Shown here in pieces: positions 1 to 4,544 of a stretch of 10,107 bases of DNA. The notes below the pieces were generated by a model that saw only the letters and a list, made by a program, of their open reading frames with translations, ran no database searches and was not told the origin of the DNA. Within the stretch, counting starts at the first letter, position 1. Every line of letters begins with the position of its first letter. Source of the stretch: Deltaproteobacteria bacterium (lineage in GTDB: Bacteria > Bdellovibrionota_B > Oligoflexia > Oligoflexales > Bog-1112); NCBI GenBank assembly GCA_016186945.1, contig JACPKR010000009.1, positions 1 through 10,107 on the forward strand, read 5' to 3'. Made by a program: the position numbers and the translations under genes.

Positions 1-61
1 GCAGTGCTTCCACTGCTACCTTTGCTTTAAACTGGGCTGTATGCCGTTTCCTCTGCGCCAT
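1..61 (-). CDS. IS3-family transposase OrfA, N-terminal fragment (cut by window edge)
   Basis: The visible product is MAQRKRHTAQFKAKVAVEAL, the standard N-terminus of the HTH-carrying OrfA of IS3-family elements (families often read RKRHTAEFKAKVALEAL). OrfA supplies DNA binding, and the DDE catalytic OrfB is normally made by programmed frameshifting further downstream, which here would be beyond base 1. The ATG at 61-59 is chosen because AAGGAGGG lies 6 bases upstream of it on the minus strand. Only 20 codons are present, so integrity is unknown. Confidence 0.85.
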   Translation of the reverse strand, partial: MAQRKRHTAQFKAKVAVEAL

Positions 62-115
62 ATGAATCCCTCCTTGGCGATGTTTTAATATACCGGAGGG
101 TCTTACTTAGCAAGC

Positions 116-135
116 TGTCCAGTTTTCGGGGTCCA
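116..135 (-). repeat. Terminal inverted repeat of the IS3-family element
   Basis: On the minus strand the sequence starts TGGACCCCG and ends AACTGGACA. It lies 55 bases upstream of the transposase start, the usual distance between an IS3-family end and orfA. The partner end lies outside the window. Confidence 0.8.
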
Positions 136-164
136 CTATAAGTCATGATTTTTTGCCTAAGACT

Positions 165-1013
165 CTATTTAACAAATTTAATCAACCCGTAGGGGGAAGC
201 TGTTTTATATAAATTTGACTCATGCGATTTCTCGTAACAGTATTTTTCACCTTTTTCTTTCAATAGCTTCGTAACTTCCTCAATTACCTCATTTTCAGAG
301 TCAGTAAATTCAGTGCTATCAAACTTGGTGTTTATCACAAAATTGTGCATTCCTTTTGTGGAAGCATATCCATGTTTGACTATGTATTCATTAATTCTTC
401 GGTAGTCATCGGGAACTGGCCCATACTCAAGAGCTGCGTATCTAAGTCCTGAAATTGTGGATCCAAATTTTCTAAAGTGCTTTTCGTCCATAATAAAAAG
501 AACTTTGAAAAAATATAGCGGACTTGAAGCAAAAGGAACGATGCAAGCTAAAAGTTTTATATACCTGGCTAGTCTGAACTTACAGAACCCTGTGTACTCA
601 TCTTCAGTTGCAAGGTCTTCCATATTTATAACTATGTTGTCGGACATGTAGGAAGGATCGCACCTTGCGCGTATGATCGTGTCATAGACTCGATCTTGCA
701 CTCGATTTGACTCCCATCTTTTTACGCTAGAATCTCCTGCGCCAATCATGCGCGCAAAATCAATTTGATTGAGACCTAAACGATTTCTGTACTCTTTTAT
801 CTGTTTAGAAGTTAGTAATTCATGGCTTGTTCTATAGGAATCGGCCAAATCACGCCTAAATTCTGCCATCTGTATTTCGGTTAGGAATGATTCTCCACAG
901 TCGTCACAGACCGTTTTTTCCGAAATGGTCTCAACTCTCTCGCCTTTTATCTCGCCTTCGCACTTAATTTTGCGAGGCCTAATATTTTTACTGTCGCAAC
1001 TCAAACAAATCAT
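165..1013 (-). CDS. Antitoxin with MqsA-like zinc finger, XRE-type HTH and Panacea (SocA-like, DUF4065) domain
   Basis: Second gene of a two-gene toxin-antitoxin operon, likely to neutralise the upstream toxin and repress the promoter. The 282-residue product begins with two CxxC pairs (C3/C6 and C36/C39), as in the zinc-binding N-terminus of MqsA/YgiT. A helix-turn-helix follows at about 67-107 (LTSKQIKEYRNRLGLNQ...SVKRWE). The C-terminal part, about 150-275, matches the Panacea domain (LYFFKVLFIMDEKHFRKFG, then ISGLRYAALEYGPVPDDY). The start ATG overlaps the toxin stop by ATGA, so the pair is translationally coupled. In MqsA the zinc finger binds the MqsR toxin and the HTH binds DNA; Panacea domains are known as versatile toxin-neutralising modules. 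Which part neutralises here cannot be told from sequence. The gene is visibly A+T-richer than the operon beyond 3850, which suggests acquisition. Confidence 0.85.
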   Translation of the reverse strand: MICLSCDSKNIRPRKIKCEGEIKGERVETISEKTVCDDCGESFLTEIQMAEFRRDLADSYRTSHELLTSKQIKEYRNRLGLNQIDFARMIGAGDSSVKRWESNRVQDRVYDTIIRARCDPSYMSDNIVINMEDLATEDEYTGFCKFRLARYIKLLACIVPFASSPLYFFKVLFIMDEKHFRKFGSTISGLRYAALEYGPVPDDYRRINEYIVKHGYASTKGMHNFVINTKFDSTEFTDSENEVIEEVTKLLKEKGEKYCYEKSHESNLYKTASPYGLIKFVK

Positions 1014-1390
1014 TTTCTTTCTCCTTTCGGAGGATGGAATGAAACATAAACAAAAATTTGATCCTTTTTCAAAGCAAACTTAATGTACATTTCTCGTCCA
1101 ATCTTCGAACAAACTGCCTGAAAGGCCCAGAGGTCACAGCCCTTGATTTTGTTTTCATACGACTTCAGCGGAGGAGAAGCACCTCTCCAGCATTTCATCA
1201 CGCCGTATCCTAGGATTTCGTTTAGAAACCCACCAATGACTTCAAATACTTTGTCTTCACTGACGCCCATATCCTCCAATTCATCGAGTTCCCCATGAAC
1301 TTTCTCGTCCACAAAAACCCGCTTGCCTTCGCTTATCAATTCAATTGCTCTTTTTACTTTCCCCGTGAGTTCCTTTGGAGTCGGGTTCAA
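1010..1390 (-). CDS. Probable toxin of the TA operon, MqsR-like mRNA interferase fold
   Basis: First gene of the operon, 126 residues. I recognise a distant MqsR-like pattern: a central VFEVIGGFLNEI segment comparable to the MqsR helix around NVIIGL, then a Trp (W88) and a C-terminal strand pair MYIKFALKKDQIFVYVSFHP (101-120) comparable to the VYLKI...VLIVSF end of MqsR. MqsR is a RelE-fold ribonuclease cutting mRNA at GCU. Y102 and the nearby lysines are candidate active-site residues; the Gln of the MqsR WQD motif is not clearly aligned. MqsR is about 98 residues, so this protein has an N-terminal extension. The start is TTG (1390-1388), chosen because GAGGAG lies about 9 bases upstream and no better start exists. 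Its partner's MqsA-type zinc finger supports the assignment. The function is inferred from family resemblance and operon layout. Confidence 0.7.
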   Translation of the reverse strand: MNPTPKELTGKVKRAIELISEGKRVFVDEKVHGELDELEDMGVSEDKVFEVIGGFLNEILGYGVMKCWRGASPPLKSYENKIKGCDLWAFQAVCSKIGREMYIKFALKKDQIFVYVSFHPPKGERK

Positions 1391-1409
1391 TTTCGGCTCT
1401 CCTCAGTGT

Positions 1410-1419
1410 CCAATATTGG
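1410..1419. promoter_or_regulatory. Candidate operator palindrome in the TA leader (CCAATATTGG)
   Basis: A perfect 10-base palindrome just downstream of the predicted transcription start, between promoter and toxin ribosome binding site. An HTH antitoxin bound here would block transcription. It is a candidate only; short A+T-rich palindromes also arise by chance. Confidence 0.35.
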
Positions 1420-1430
1420 TATCTTTGGAT

Positions 1431-1459
1431 ACTATAGAATATTCGTCACTTCGATGCAA
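1431..1459 (-). promoter_or_regulatory. Sigma-70-type promoter of the TA operon
   Basis: On the minus strand a -35 box TTGCAT (1459-1454) and a -10 box TATAGT (1436-1431) are separated by exactly 17 bases. Transcription would begin near 1424, giving a leader of about 30 bases before the TTG start of the toxin gene. The match to the consensus is good in both boxes. Confidence 0.65.
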
Positions 1460-1468
1460 TATCTTTAG

Positions 1469-1478
1469 GACCTAGGTT
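1469..1478. promoter_or_regulatory. Candidate MqsA-type operator upstream of the -35 box
   Basis: GACCTAGGTT contains the perfect palindrome ACCTAGGT (1470-1477), ten bases upstream of the -35 box. MqsA of E. coli recognises AACCT and AGGTT half-sites separated by a few bases. Here the same half-sites are fused with overlapping spacing, so the resemblance is suggestive rather than exact. Confidence 0.35.
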
Positions 1479-1547
1479 GAATTGAAGGCTTTTCTCGGAC
1501 TGATCTTGTAATTATCTATTAAATATTAGGTAATTAAGTGATGTATC

Positions 1548-1937
1548 TTAAGCCGAGGGTCCGAGAATTCTCTTTACCATTTCAGGATGCCATTTCTTTC
1601 CACGCTGCTTGGTGGGTACTTTCATTTGATCGAGAATCTCGGCGATCTTTCTCCGCGAGAGACCTTCCGCTTTAAGGTTCTTTACAGTGTCCACAACTCG
1701 TTGCTCGACCAAATGCACAACAGCTGTCCCCTTCCTGATTTTCTCGCCAAACTTTGCCTGCGAGGGGTGCCCGTGATGAAGGTGAGCCTCTCGAATCGGA
1801 ATTTCAAACCTCGCCAAGGCTGCTGTCACGGCACTCTTTGAGGAAAAAATTGCCTGGGCAATTTGTCCAGCCGAGTATCCCTCATGAACGTATTTCTGGG
1901 TGAGGAAAAACTTATTTTTGTAGAGTGGACGGGTCAA
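1548..1937 (-). CDS. Small two-HTH protein resembling the C-terminal part of a recombinase; possibly a remnant
   Basis: 129 residues. Residues 8-47 (FFLTQKYVHEGYSAGQIAQAIFSSKSAVTAALARFEI) form a homeodomain-like HTH. Residues 75-126 (VVDTVKNLKAEGLSRRKIAEILDQMKVPT...KWHPEMVKRIL) match the DNA-binding segment found after the catalytic domain in serine recombinases, including the typical KWHP...V..IL ending. No resolvase catalytic domain is visible, so it cannot recombine DNA by itself. The only usual start is TTG at 1937, with a weak AGAG upstream, yet the same frame stays open for about 25 more codons to a stop near 2013. This fits either a small DNA-binding protein or a 5'-truncated recombinase. 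There is no evident partner gene. Confidence 0.55.
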   Translation of the reverse strand: MTRPLYKNKFFLTQKYVHEGYSAGQIAQAIFSSKSAVTAALARFEIPIREAHLHHGHPSQAKFGEKIRKGTAVVHLVEQRVVDTVKNLKAEGLSRRKIAEILDQMKVPTKQRGKKWHPEMVKRILGPSA

Positions 1938-2143
1938 AAACTCTGTGATACCAAGGAGTTTAGGGGTTGAGGAAAAAAGTTTGCATGGCCCGGGCTTGGG
2001 CCGCCAACTTAATCAAATCAAGCACTTAGCCTTGGTTAGATCAAAAATCCCAACAAAATACGTCGTTTAAACCAAACAGTATCCTGACTCTAAAAGTCCG
2101 ATATCACCCAAAATCACAGCAAATTTCGCCTCTCGTATGACAT

Positions 2144-2341
2144 TTGTATTCGATTTTGTATGCTGCCTCCCGTCGCATACATGAATTGAGGTTACTGGTT
2201 GCAATTTTAGGCGAAGCCTTTCTATGCGAGGCTTATGTGAAGGGTGGCTCCAAAGAAGAGCAGCGAAAGCTTGCGCGGTTTAAAACCCACCTGCAACTGA
2301 TTCGCATGGGGCGTCACAGAGTACGAGGGAGATTAAAATGA
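2144..2341 (+). CDS. Short ORF coupled to an HTH gene; possible truncated toxin of a second TA pair
   Basis: 65 residues from a TTG start, without a clear ribosome binding site. I do not recognise the family. The C-terminal part (HELRLLVAILGEAFLCEAYVKGGSKEEQRKLARFKTHLQLI) has the style of the end of a RelE/HigB-like toxin: two strands followed by a Lys-rich helix. The stop overlaps the ATG of the next gene by ATGA, as in toxin-first TA operons. Such toxins usually have 90-120 residues and the frame is closed by a TGA at 2138, so the N-terminal half appears missing. A nearby ATG at 2137 opens another frame that ends after 15 codons, which would fit a frameshift or deletion. The coding status is likely, the function is a guess. 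Confidence 0.4.
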   Translation: MYSILYAASRRIHELRLLVAILGEAFLCEAYVKGGSKEEQRKLARFKTHLQLIRMGRHRVRGRLK

Positions 2342-2829
2342 AGGCACAAGTATTAACACCTGACAGAGAGCTTGAGATCTATCAGATCGGACTGAAGATG
2401 AAAGAGCAGCATCTAACTTCTGACTTTATTTCAGCCGCTGTGCGTACTGCCGTTGAGTTTGAAGGCGTCTATGATCTCATGAGAATGTGGGATGAAGAAA
2501 CCGACCAAAAAGAGCGAGACGAAACCCTCGCCGACATTCAAGACATGATTGACGACTGTGCACAGACAGAAACTGGCGAAGCACCCTATATTAAATTTAC
2601 CGACCTCGATGCGATCGCCAAAAACGTTCACAAATTCAAAGACAACCTTAGAATCATTGTCGAAAAAAAATGTGGTCTGAAAGAACTTTCAAAACTCACT
2701 GGTATCCCTCAGCCTTCCCTCTCCCGCTTTTTCAGCACAAGCTCTATGCCTAGACGCACCACCTTGCTCAAGATTGCGCATGCGCTTAAGCTCGATGCCG
2801 TGACGATCGCAACGGAGTGGTATCGGTAG
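2338..2829 (+). CDS. HTH (XRE/Cro-like) protein, probable antitoxin/repressor of the second TA-like pair
   Basis: 163 residues. The C-terminal part, about 103-153, is a lambda-repressor-like HTH: LRIIVEKKCGLKELSKLTGIPQPSLSRFF followed by MPRRTTLLKIAHALKL, ending ATEWYR. The N-terminal 100 residues are helical and acidic, with no motif I recognise; they could be the partner-binding part. The ATG at 2338 overlaps the preceding stop (ATGA), with GAGGGA about 6 bases upstream. HTH antitoxins in second position of the operon are typical for HigBA-like systems and repress their own promoter. DNA binding is well supported; the antitoxin role rests on context only, because the upstream partner looks truncated. 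Confidence 0.6.
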   Translation: MKAQVLTPDRELEIYQIGLKMKEQHLTSDFISAAVRTAVEFEGVYDLMRMWDEETDQKERDETLADIQDMIDDCAQTETGEAPYIKFTDLDAIAKNVHKFKDNLRIIVEKKCGLKELSKLTGIPQPSLSRFFSTSSMPRRTTLLKIAHALKLDAVTIATEWYR

Positions 2830-2926
2830 TATCAGTAAAGACACCCAACGTCAGATGCTTGAGGAAAGTGTTTAACCTGAGGCCCCGATGATCCGAAAGT
2901 CTTTTATATCGGGGGAAGGGGGATGG

Positions 2927-3070
2927 ATGGGTCTTTGTAACAATCAAAAATTACTGGTATTTGCGATCGTCCACCCAATCGGAGTTGATGCTAAAGATGT
3001 CCTAGCAAATTTGGAAGGAAAACTTCGAGCCGAGAACTTTGACGTAAAACTAATGAATCTATCTCACTAA
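2927..3070 (+). pseudogene. N-terminal fragment resembling an anti-phage dCTP deaminase (AvcD-like P-loop region)
   Basis: From the ATG at 2927 (purine-rich GGGGGAAGGGGG just upstream) the product is only 47 residues: a short leader, then KLLVFAIVHPIGVDAKDVLANLEGKLRAENFDVKLMNLSH. This resembles the start of AvcD-type anti-phage deaminases and related dNMP-kinase-like proteins (pattern LvfGlVgpvGtdl..v...L...L...gY.v..irLs). Full-length AvcD proteins have roughly 500 residues and carry a C-terminal deaminase domain. Here the frame ends in TAA directly after the first beta-alpha-beta unit, and I could not find a continuation in the other frames before 3290. An in-frame upstream ATG at 2888 lacks a ribosome binding site. 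It reads as a decayed defence gene. The resemblance is from memory of the family and the segment is short. Confidence 0.45.
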
Positions 3071-3250
3071 ACAAATTTTCCTGATCCAAAGCATGATGAT
3101 CCCCAAGGAAAAAATTAGTGAGATATACTCAAGTAATTTTTTGTAAACCTTAACGAACTCCTCTTTGGAGATTACATCCTCGAAACTTTTGGTATTGAGA
3201 AGGTGCTTGGCAAATGCCTCGCATTTTTTGGTGGCATCTGGATCAATCAA
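3059..3250 (-). CDS. Possible small hypothetical ORF or gene remnant
   Basis: A 63-codon frame from a TTG start. The first 45 residues are Lys/Glu-rich and look protein-like (KKCEAFAKHLLNTKSFEDVISKEEFVKVYKKLLEYIS), followed by a hydrophobic stretch (LIFSLGIIMLW). There is no recognisable ribosome binding site or known family. Its end overlaps the end of the deaminase-like fragment on the other strand by 12 bases. It could be a piece of a larger lost gene or non-coding. Confidence 0.2.
   Translation of the reverse strand: MIDPDATKKCEAFAKHLLNTKSFEDVISKEEFVKVYKKLLEYISLIFSLGIIMLWIRKICLVR
3060..3125. repeat. 11-base inverted repeat with 44-base spacer
   Basis: TATCTCACTAA (3060-3070) and TTAGTGAGATA (3115-3125) are perfect inverted copies. 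The left arm contains the stop of the deaminase-like fragment on the plus strand. No U-tract follows either arm, so it is not a standard terminator. It may mark a small rearrangement. Confidence 0.6.
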
Positions 3251-3296
3251 CTTATTGTTTTATATTGATAATCTTGTGAAATTCTAGGTTCAGAGT

Positions 3297-3370
3297 TGGA
3301 GGCGCCGACCGGAGTCGAACCGGTGTTCACGGATTTGCAATCCGCTGCCTAGCCACTTGGCTACGGCGCC
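3297..3370 (-). tRNA. tRNA-Cys (anticodon GCA), CCA encoded
   Basis: On the minus strand all arms fold. The acceptor stem GGCGCCG pairs with CGGCGCC. The D arm is GCC-AAGTGGCTA-GGC in outline. The anticodon stem GCGGA/TCCGT (one G-U pair) encloses the loop TTGCAAA with GCA at 3338-3336. The T stem ACCGG/CCGGT encloses TTCGACT. The discriminator is U, as expected for Cys identity, and CCA is encoded at 3299-3297. The total is 74 bases. It stands alone between the accessory region and the conserved operon. No terminator is evident downstream of its 3' end. Confidence 0.97.
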
Positions 3371-3426
3371 CGCATGGAGGAGATAAGTTAATCAAAAAAA
3401 ATAGGGAAGGAAAGGACTAAGATTGT

Positions 3427-3444
3427 GGCAAGGAGGTGGTTTGG
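3427..3444 (+). repeat. Partial copy of the palindromic repeat family (leader segment)
   Basis: An 18-base segment (GGCAAGGAGGTGGTTTGG) is identical, in inverted orientation, to 7675-7692, the part of the pyrE-embedded element that precedes its main hairpin. Here the hairpin is missing and unrelated sequence (CTGACCGCCGGCG) follows, so this is a truncated copy. Confidence 0.6.
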
Positions 3445-3500
3445 CTGACCGCCGGCGTGAAGCTCACAAACATACTGTTACGACAAACGACTTTGAATCA

Positions 3501-3515
3501 GCCCTGCCCCAGGGC
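3501..3515. repeat. Small intergenic hairpin
   Basis: GCCCT, loop GCCCC, then AGGGC gives a 5-bp G+C-rich stem. No T-run follows, so it is not a terminator. It may be a decayed member of the neighbouring palindromic elements. Confidence 0.35.
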
Positions 3516-3582
3516 GTGTTCATATGAGAAAAGATTAAGTCGCAAGGAAGTTTGAGTTGTAAGTATGCTGTCTGGCCCGGTA

Positions 3583-3626
3583 GCAAGGAGGGGTTCAGGG
3601 GAAACTTCGCAGATGGTTCCCCTGAA
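3583..3626 (+). repeat. REP-like palindromic element, copy A
   Basis: It begins with the family leader GCAAGGAGG and continues into a hairpin with perfect 10-base arms TTCAGGGGAA (3594-3603) and TTCCCCTGAA (3617-3626) around a 13-base loop. The loop (ACTTCGCAGATGG) matches the loop of copies B and C (ACTGCGCAGCTGG) except at two positions, while the arms differ in sequence but pair perfectly. That is covariation, as expected when the structure is what is kept. Confidence 0.75.
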
Positions 3627-3658
3627 TTGGAATCGCCTAGAATTTAAATGAGACGGCC

Positions 3659-3726
3659 CTTGGAGGGAACTGCGCAGCTGGTTCCTCCAAGAAATCCGGG
3701 GGAGGCGACGCTTCACTCGCCCCCCC
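3659..3726 (+). repeat. REP-like two-hairpin element, copy B
   Basis: Hairpin 1 has arms CTTGGAGGGAAC (3659-3670) and GTTCCTCCAAG (3681-3691) with one bulged G and loop TGCGCAGCTG. Hairpin 2 pairs GGGGGAGGCGA (3698-3708) with TCGCCCCCCC (from 3717) around CGCTTCAC. Positions 3660-3689 match the reverse complement of 7649-7678 at 29 of 30 bases. The order of hairpin 1, a short linker and a G/C-rich hairpin 2 is the same as in the copy inside pyrE. Confidence 0.8.
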
Positions 3727-3851
3727 AAACCCCCCTCTCCCTATTTGCCCCAAGTGGCTTACGCATTACTCCTCCAAGATAAACTCACTGGAAACTTTAG
3801 GGGAGTCGGGTTAATCTTCTAAGAGTTGTTTTTTCCGGAAAGGACGCGGTT

Positions 3852-4544
3852 GTGGGGGTTAAAGCAAGACTATCACTTGCATCGGCGTTTGCACTGCTTG
3901 CAGATGGGATAGGGGCGTTGCTCCTGACGATTTATGCAATTCTGCTGGGCCCTTTGGGAATTTTACGCGGCCCTTTGGTTTTGGAACGCTTCTTTTGGTA
4001 TGCCTGGGTCTTGACTCCACTTGGTGTTTTGACGTGCATTGTAAGGGCGGTTTTGGATTGGCGATTGGGCAATTTTCCCATTGCCATCATTCAGATGGAG
4101 GGGATCATCGATTGTCTGGTGCAAAGTTACCTGAAGCGTCCGACCCCCTCAAAACGTAGAGTTCTTGTCGATTTATTTACACTTCTTACGCGCGCTTACC
4201 TCCACATTGGCCAGATTGACAAGGCGATGCAGGTCATCTTGCAGGCACAGAAATCGATCGGTGCGGAAAGGTTGCCTGGTTTATCGGAGTCTGACGCCAA
4301 GACAGCCCACTTGATTCGCGCGGGTATAGCTGCGGGGCGGCTTCTCGATGGAGGTGGGCTGGCGACCATGTTTATCAAATCAGACGCTCGCCATCCTCTG
4401 GCGCCGGAGAACGTAATTCCGCCTCAAATGAAGCCCGGGCAGCCTTCTAAGGAAGCTCGCGCTTCCGAGAAAGTGAAAGCGAGAAAAAAGGAGGCGAAAA
4501 TCATCCCGTTCCGGGTTTCAAGGAACCCTCATGGCAAGATCTGA
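3852..4544 (+). CDS. Unknown membrane protein with TPR-like helices and a basic tail, first gene of the operon
   Basis: 230 residues from a GTG start, with GGAAAGGA about 7 bases upstream. I do not recognise the family. Two hydrophobic segments (about 9-35, ALLADGIGALLLTIYAILLGP, and about 46-67, FFWYAWVLTPLGVLTCIV) suggest an inner-membrane hairpin. Residues 100-165 are helical in a TPR-like pattern (VDLFTLLTRAYLHIGQIDKAMQVILQAQKSI). The tail from about 195 is basic and likely disordered (KARKKEAKIIPFRVSRN). A cytoplasmic C-terminus is plausible from the positive charge. The end overlaps the KorA-like gene by 14 bases, so the two are translated together. The combination suggests a membrane-bound scaffold or partner for a neighbour, but no function can be assigned. 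Confidence 0.75.
   Translation: MGVKARLSLASAFALLADGIGALLLTIYAILLGPLGILRGPLVLERFFWYAWVLTPLGVLTCIVRAVLDWRLGNFPIAIIQMEGIIDCLVQSYLKRPTPSKRRVLVDLFTLLTRAYLHIGQIDKAMQVILQAQKSIGAERLPGLSESDAKTAHLIRAGIAAGRLLDGGGLATMFIKSDARHPLAPENVIPPQMKPGQPSKEARASEKVKARKKEAKIIPFRVSRNPHGKI

Larger units (their letters stand above)
1..135 (-). mobile_element. IS3-family insertion sequence, left-over or left end (partial, runs off the window)
   Basis: The outer end is at 135, marked by a 20-base terminal inverted repeat (116-135) that reads TGGACCCC-GAAAACTGGACA on the minus strand. This is followed inward by a leader with a strong ribosome binding site and the first codons of an OrfA-type transposase subunit running off the window at base 1. 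Only one end is visible, so completeness, target duplication and activity cannot be judged. The placement is typical for an IS inserted in an accessory region. Confidence 0.85.
3371..3851. other. Intergenic region rich in palindromic elements between tRNA-Cys and the operon
   Basis: About 480 bases without a convincing gene. It holds a partial repeat (3427-3444), a small hairpin GCCCT/AGGGC (3501-3515), a palindromic element (3583-3626), a two-hairpin element (3659-3726) and a C-rich tract (about 3717-3742). The operon promoter must lie between about 3730 and 3840, but I see no box pair good enough to call. GGAAAGGA at 3837-3844 is the ribosome binding site of the first operon gene. A minus-strand open frame across 3498-3728 is explained by the repeats and is not called. 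Confidence 0.7.

Noticed and set aside
1987-2002. G+C-rich hairpin GGCCC/GGGCC, considered as a minus-strand terminator
   Set aside because: The T-run on the minus strand is about 8 bases away from the stem and it would terminate just before a gene start with nothing visible upstream to terminate.
3659-3726. Copy B hairpins as a rho-independent terminator or attenuator of the operon
   Set aside because: No T-run follows either stem, and the same structure occurs inside pyrE, which points to a repeat element instead.
3498-3728. 76-codon minus-strand open frame in the gap before the operon
   Set aside because: It is made of the palindromic elements and a C-rich tract, has no ribosome binding site and no recognisable protein character.
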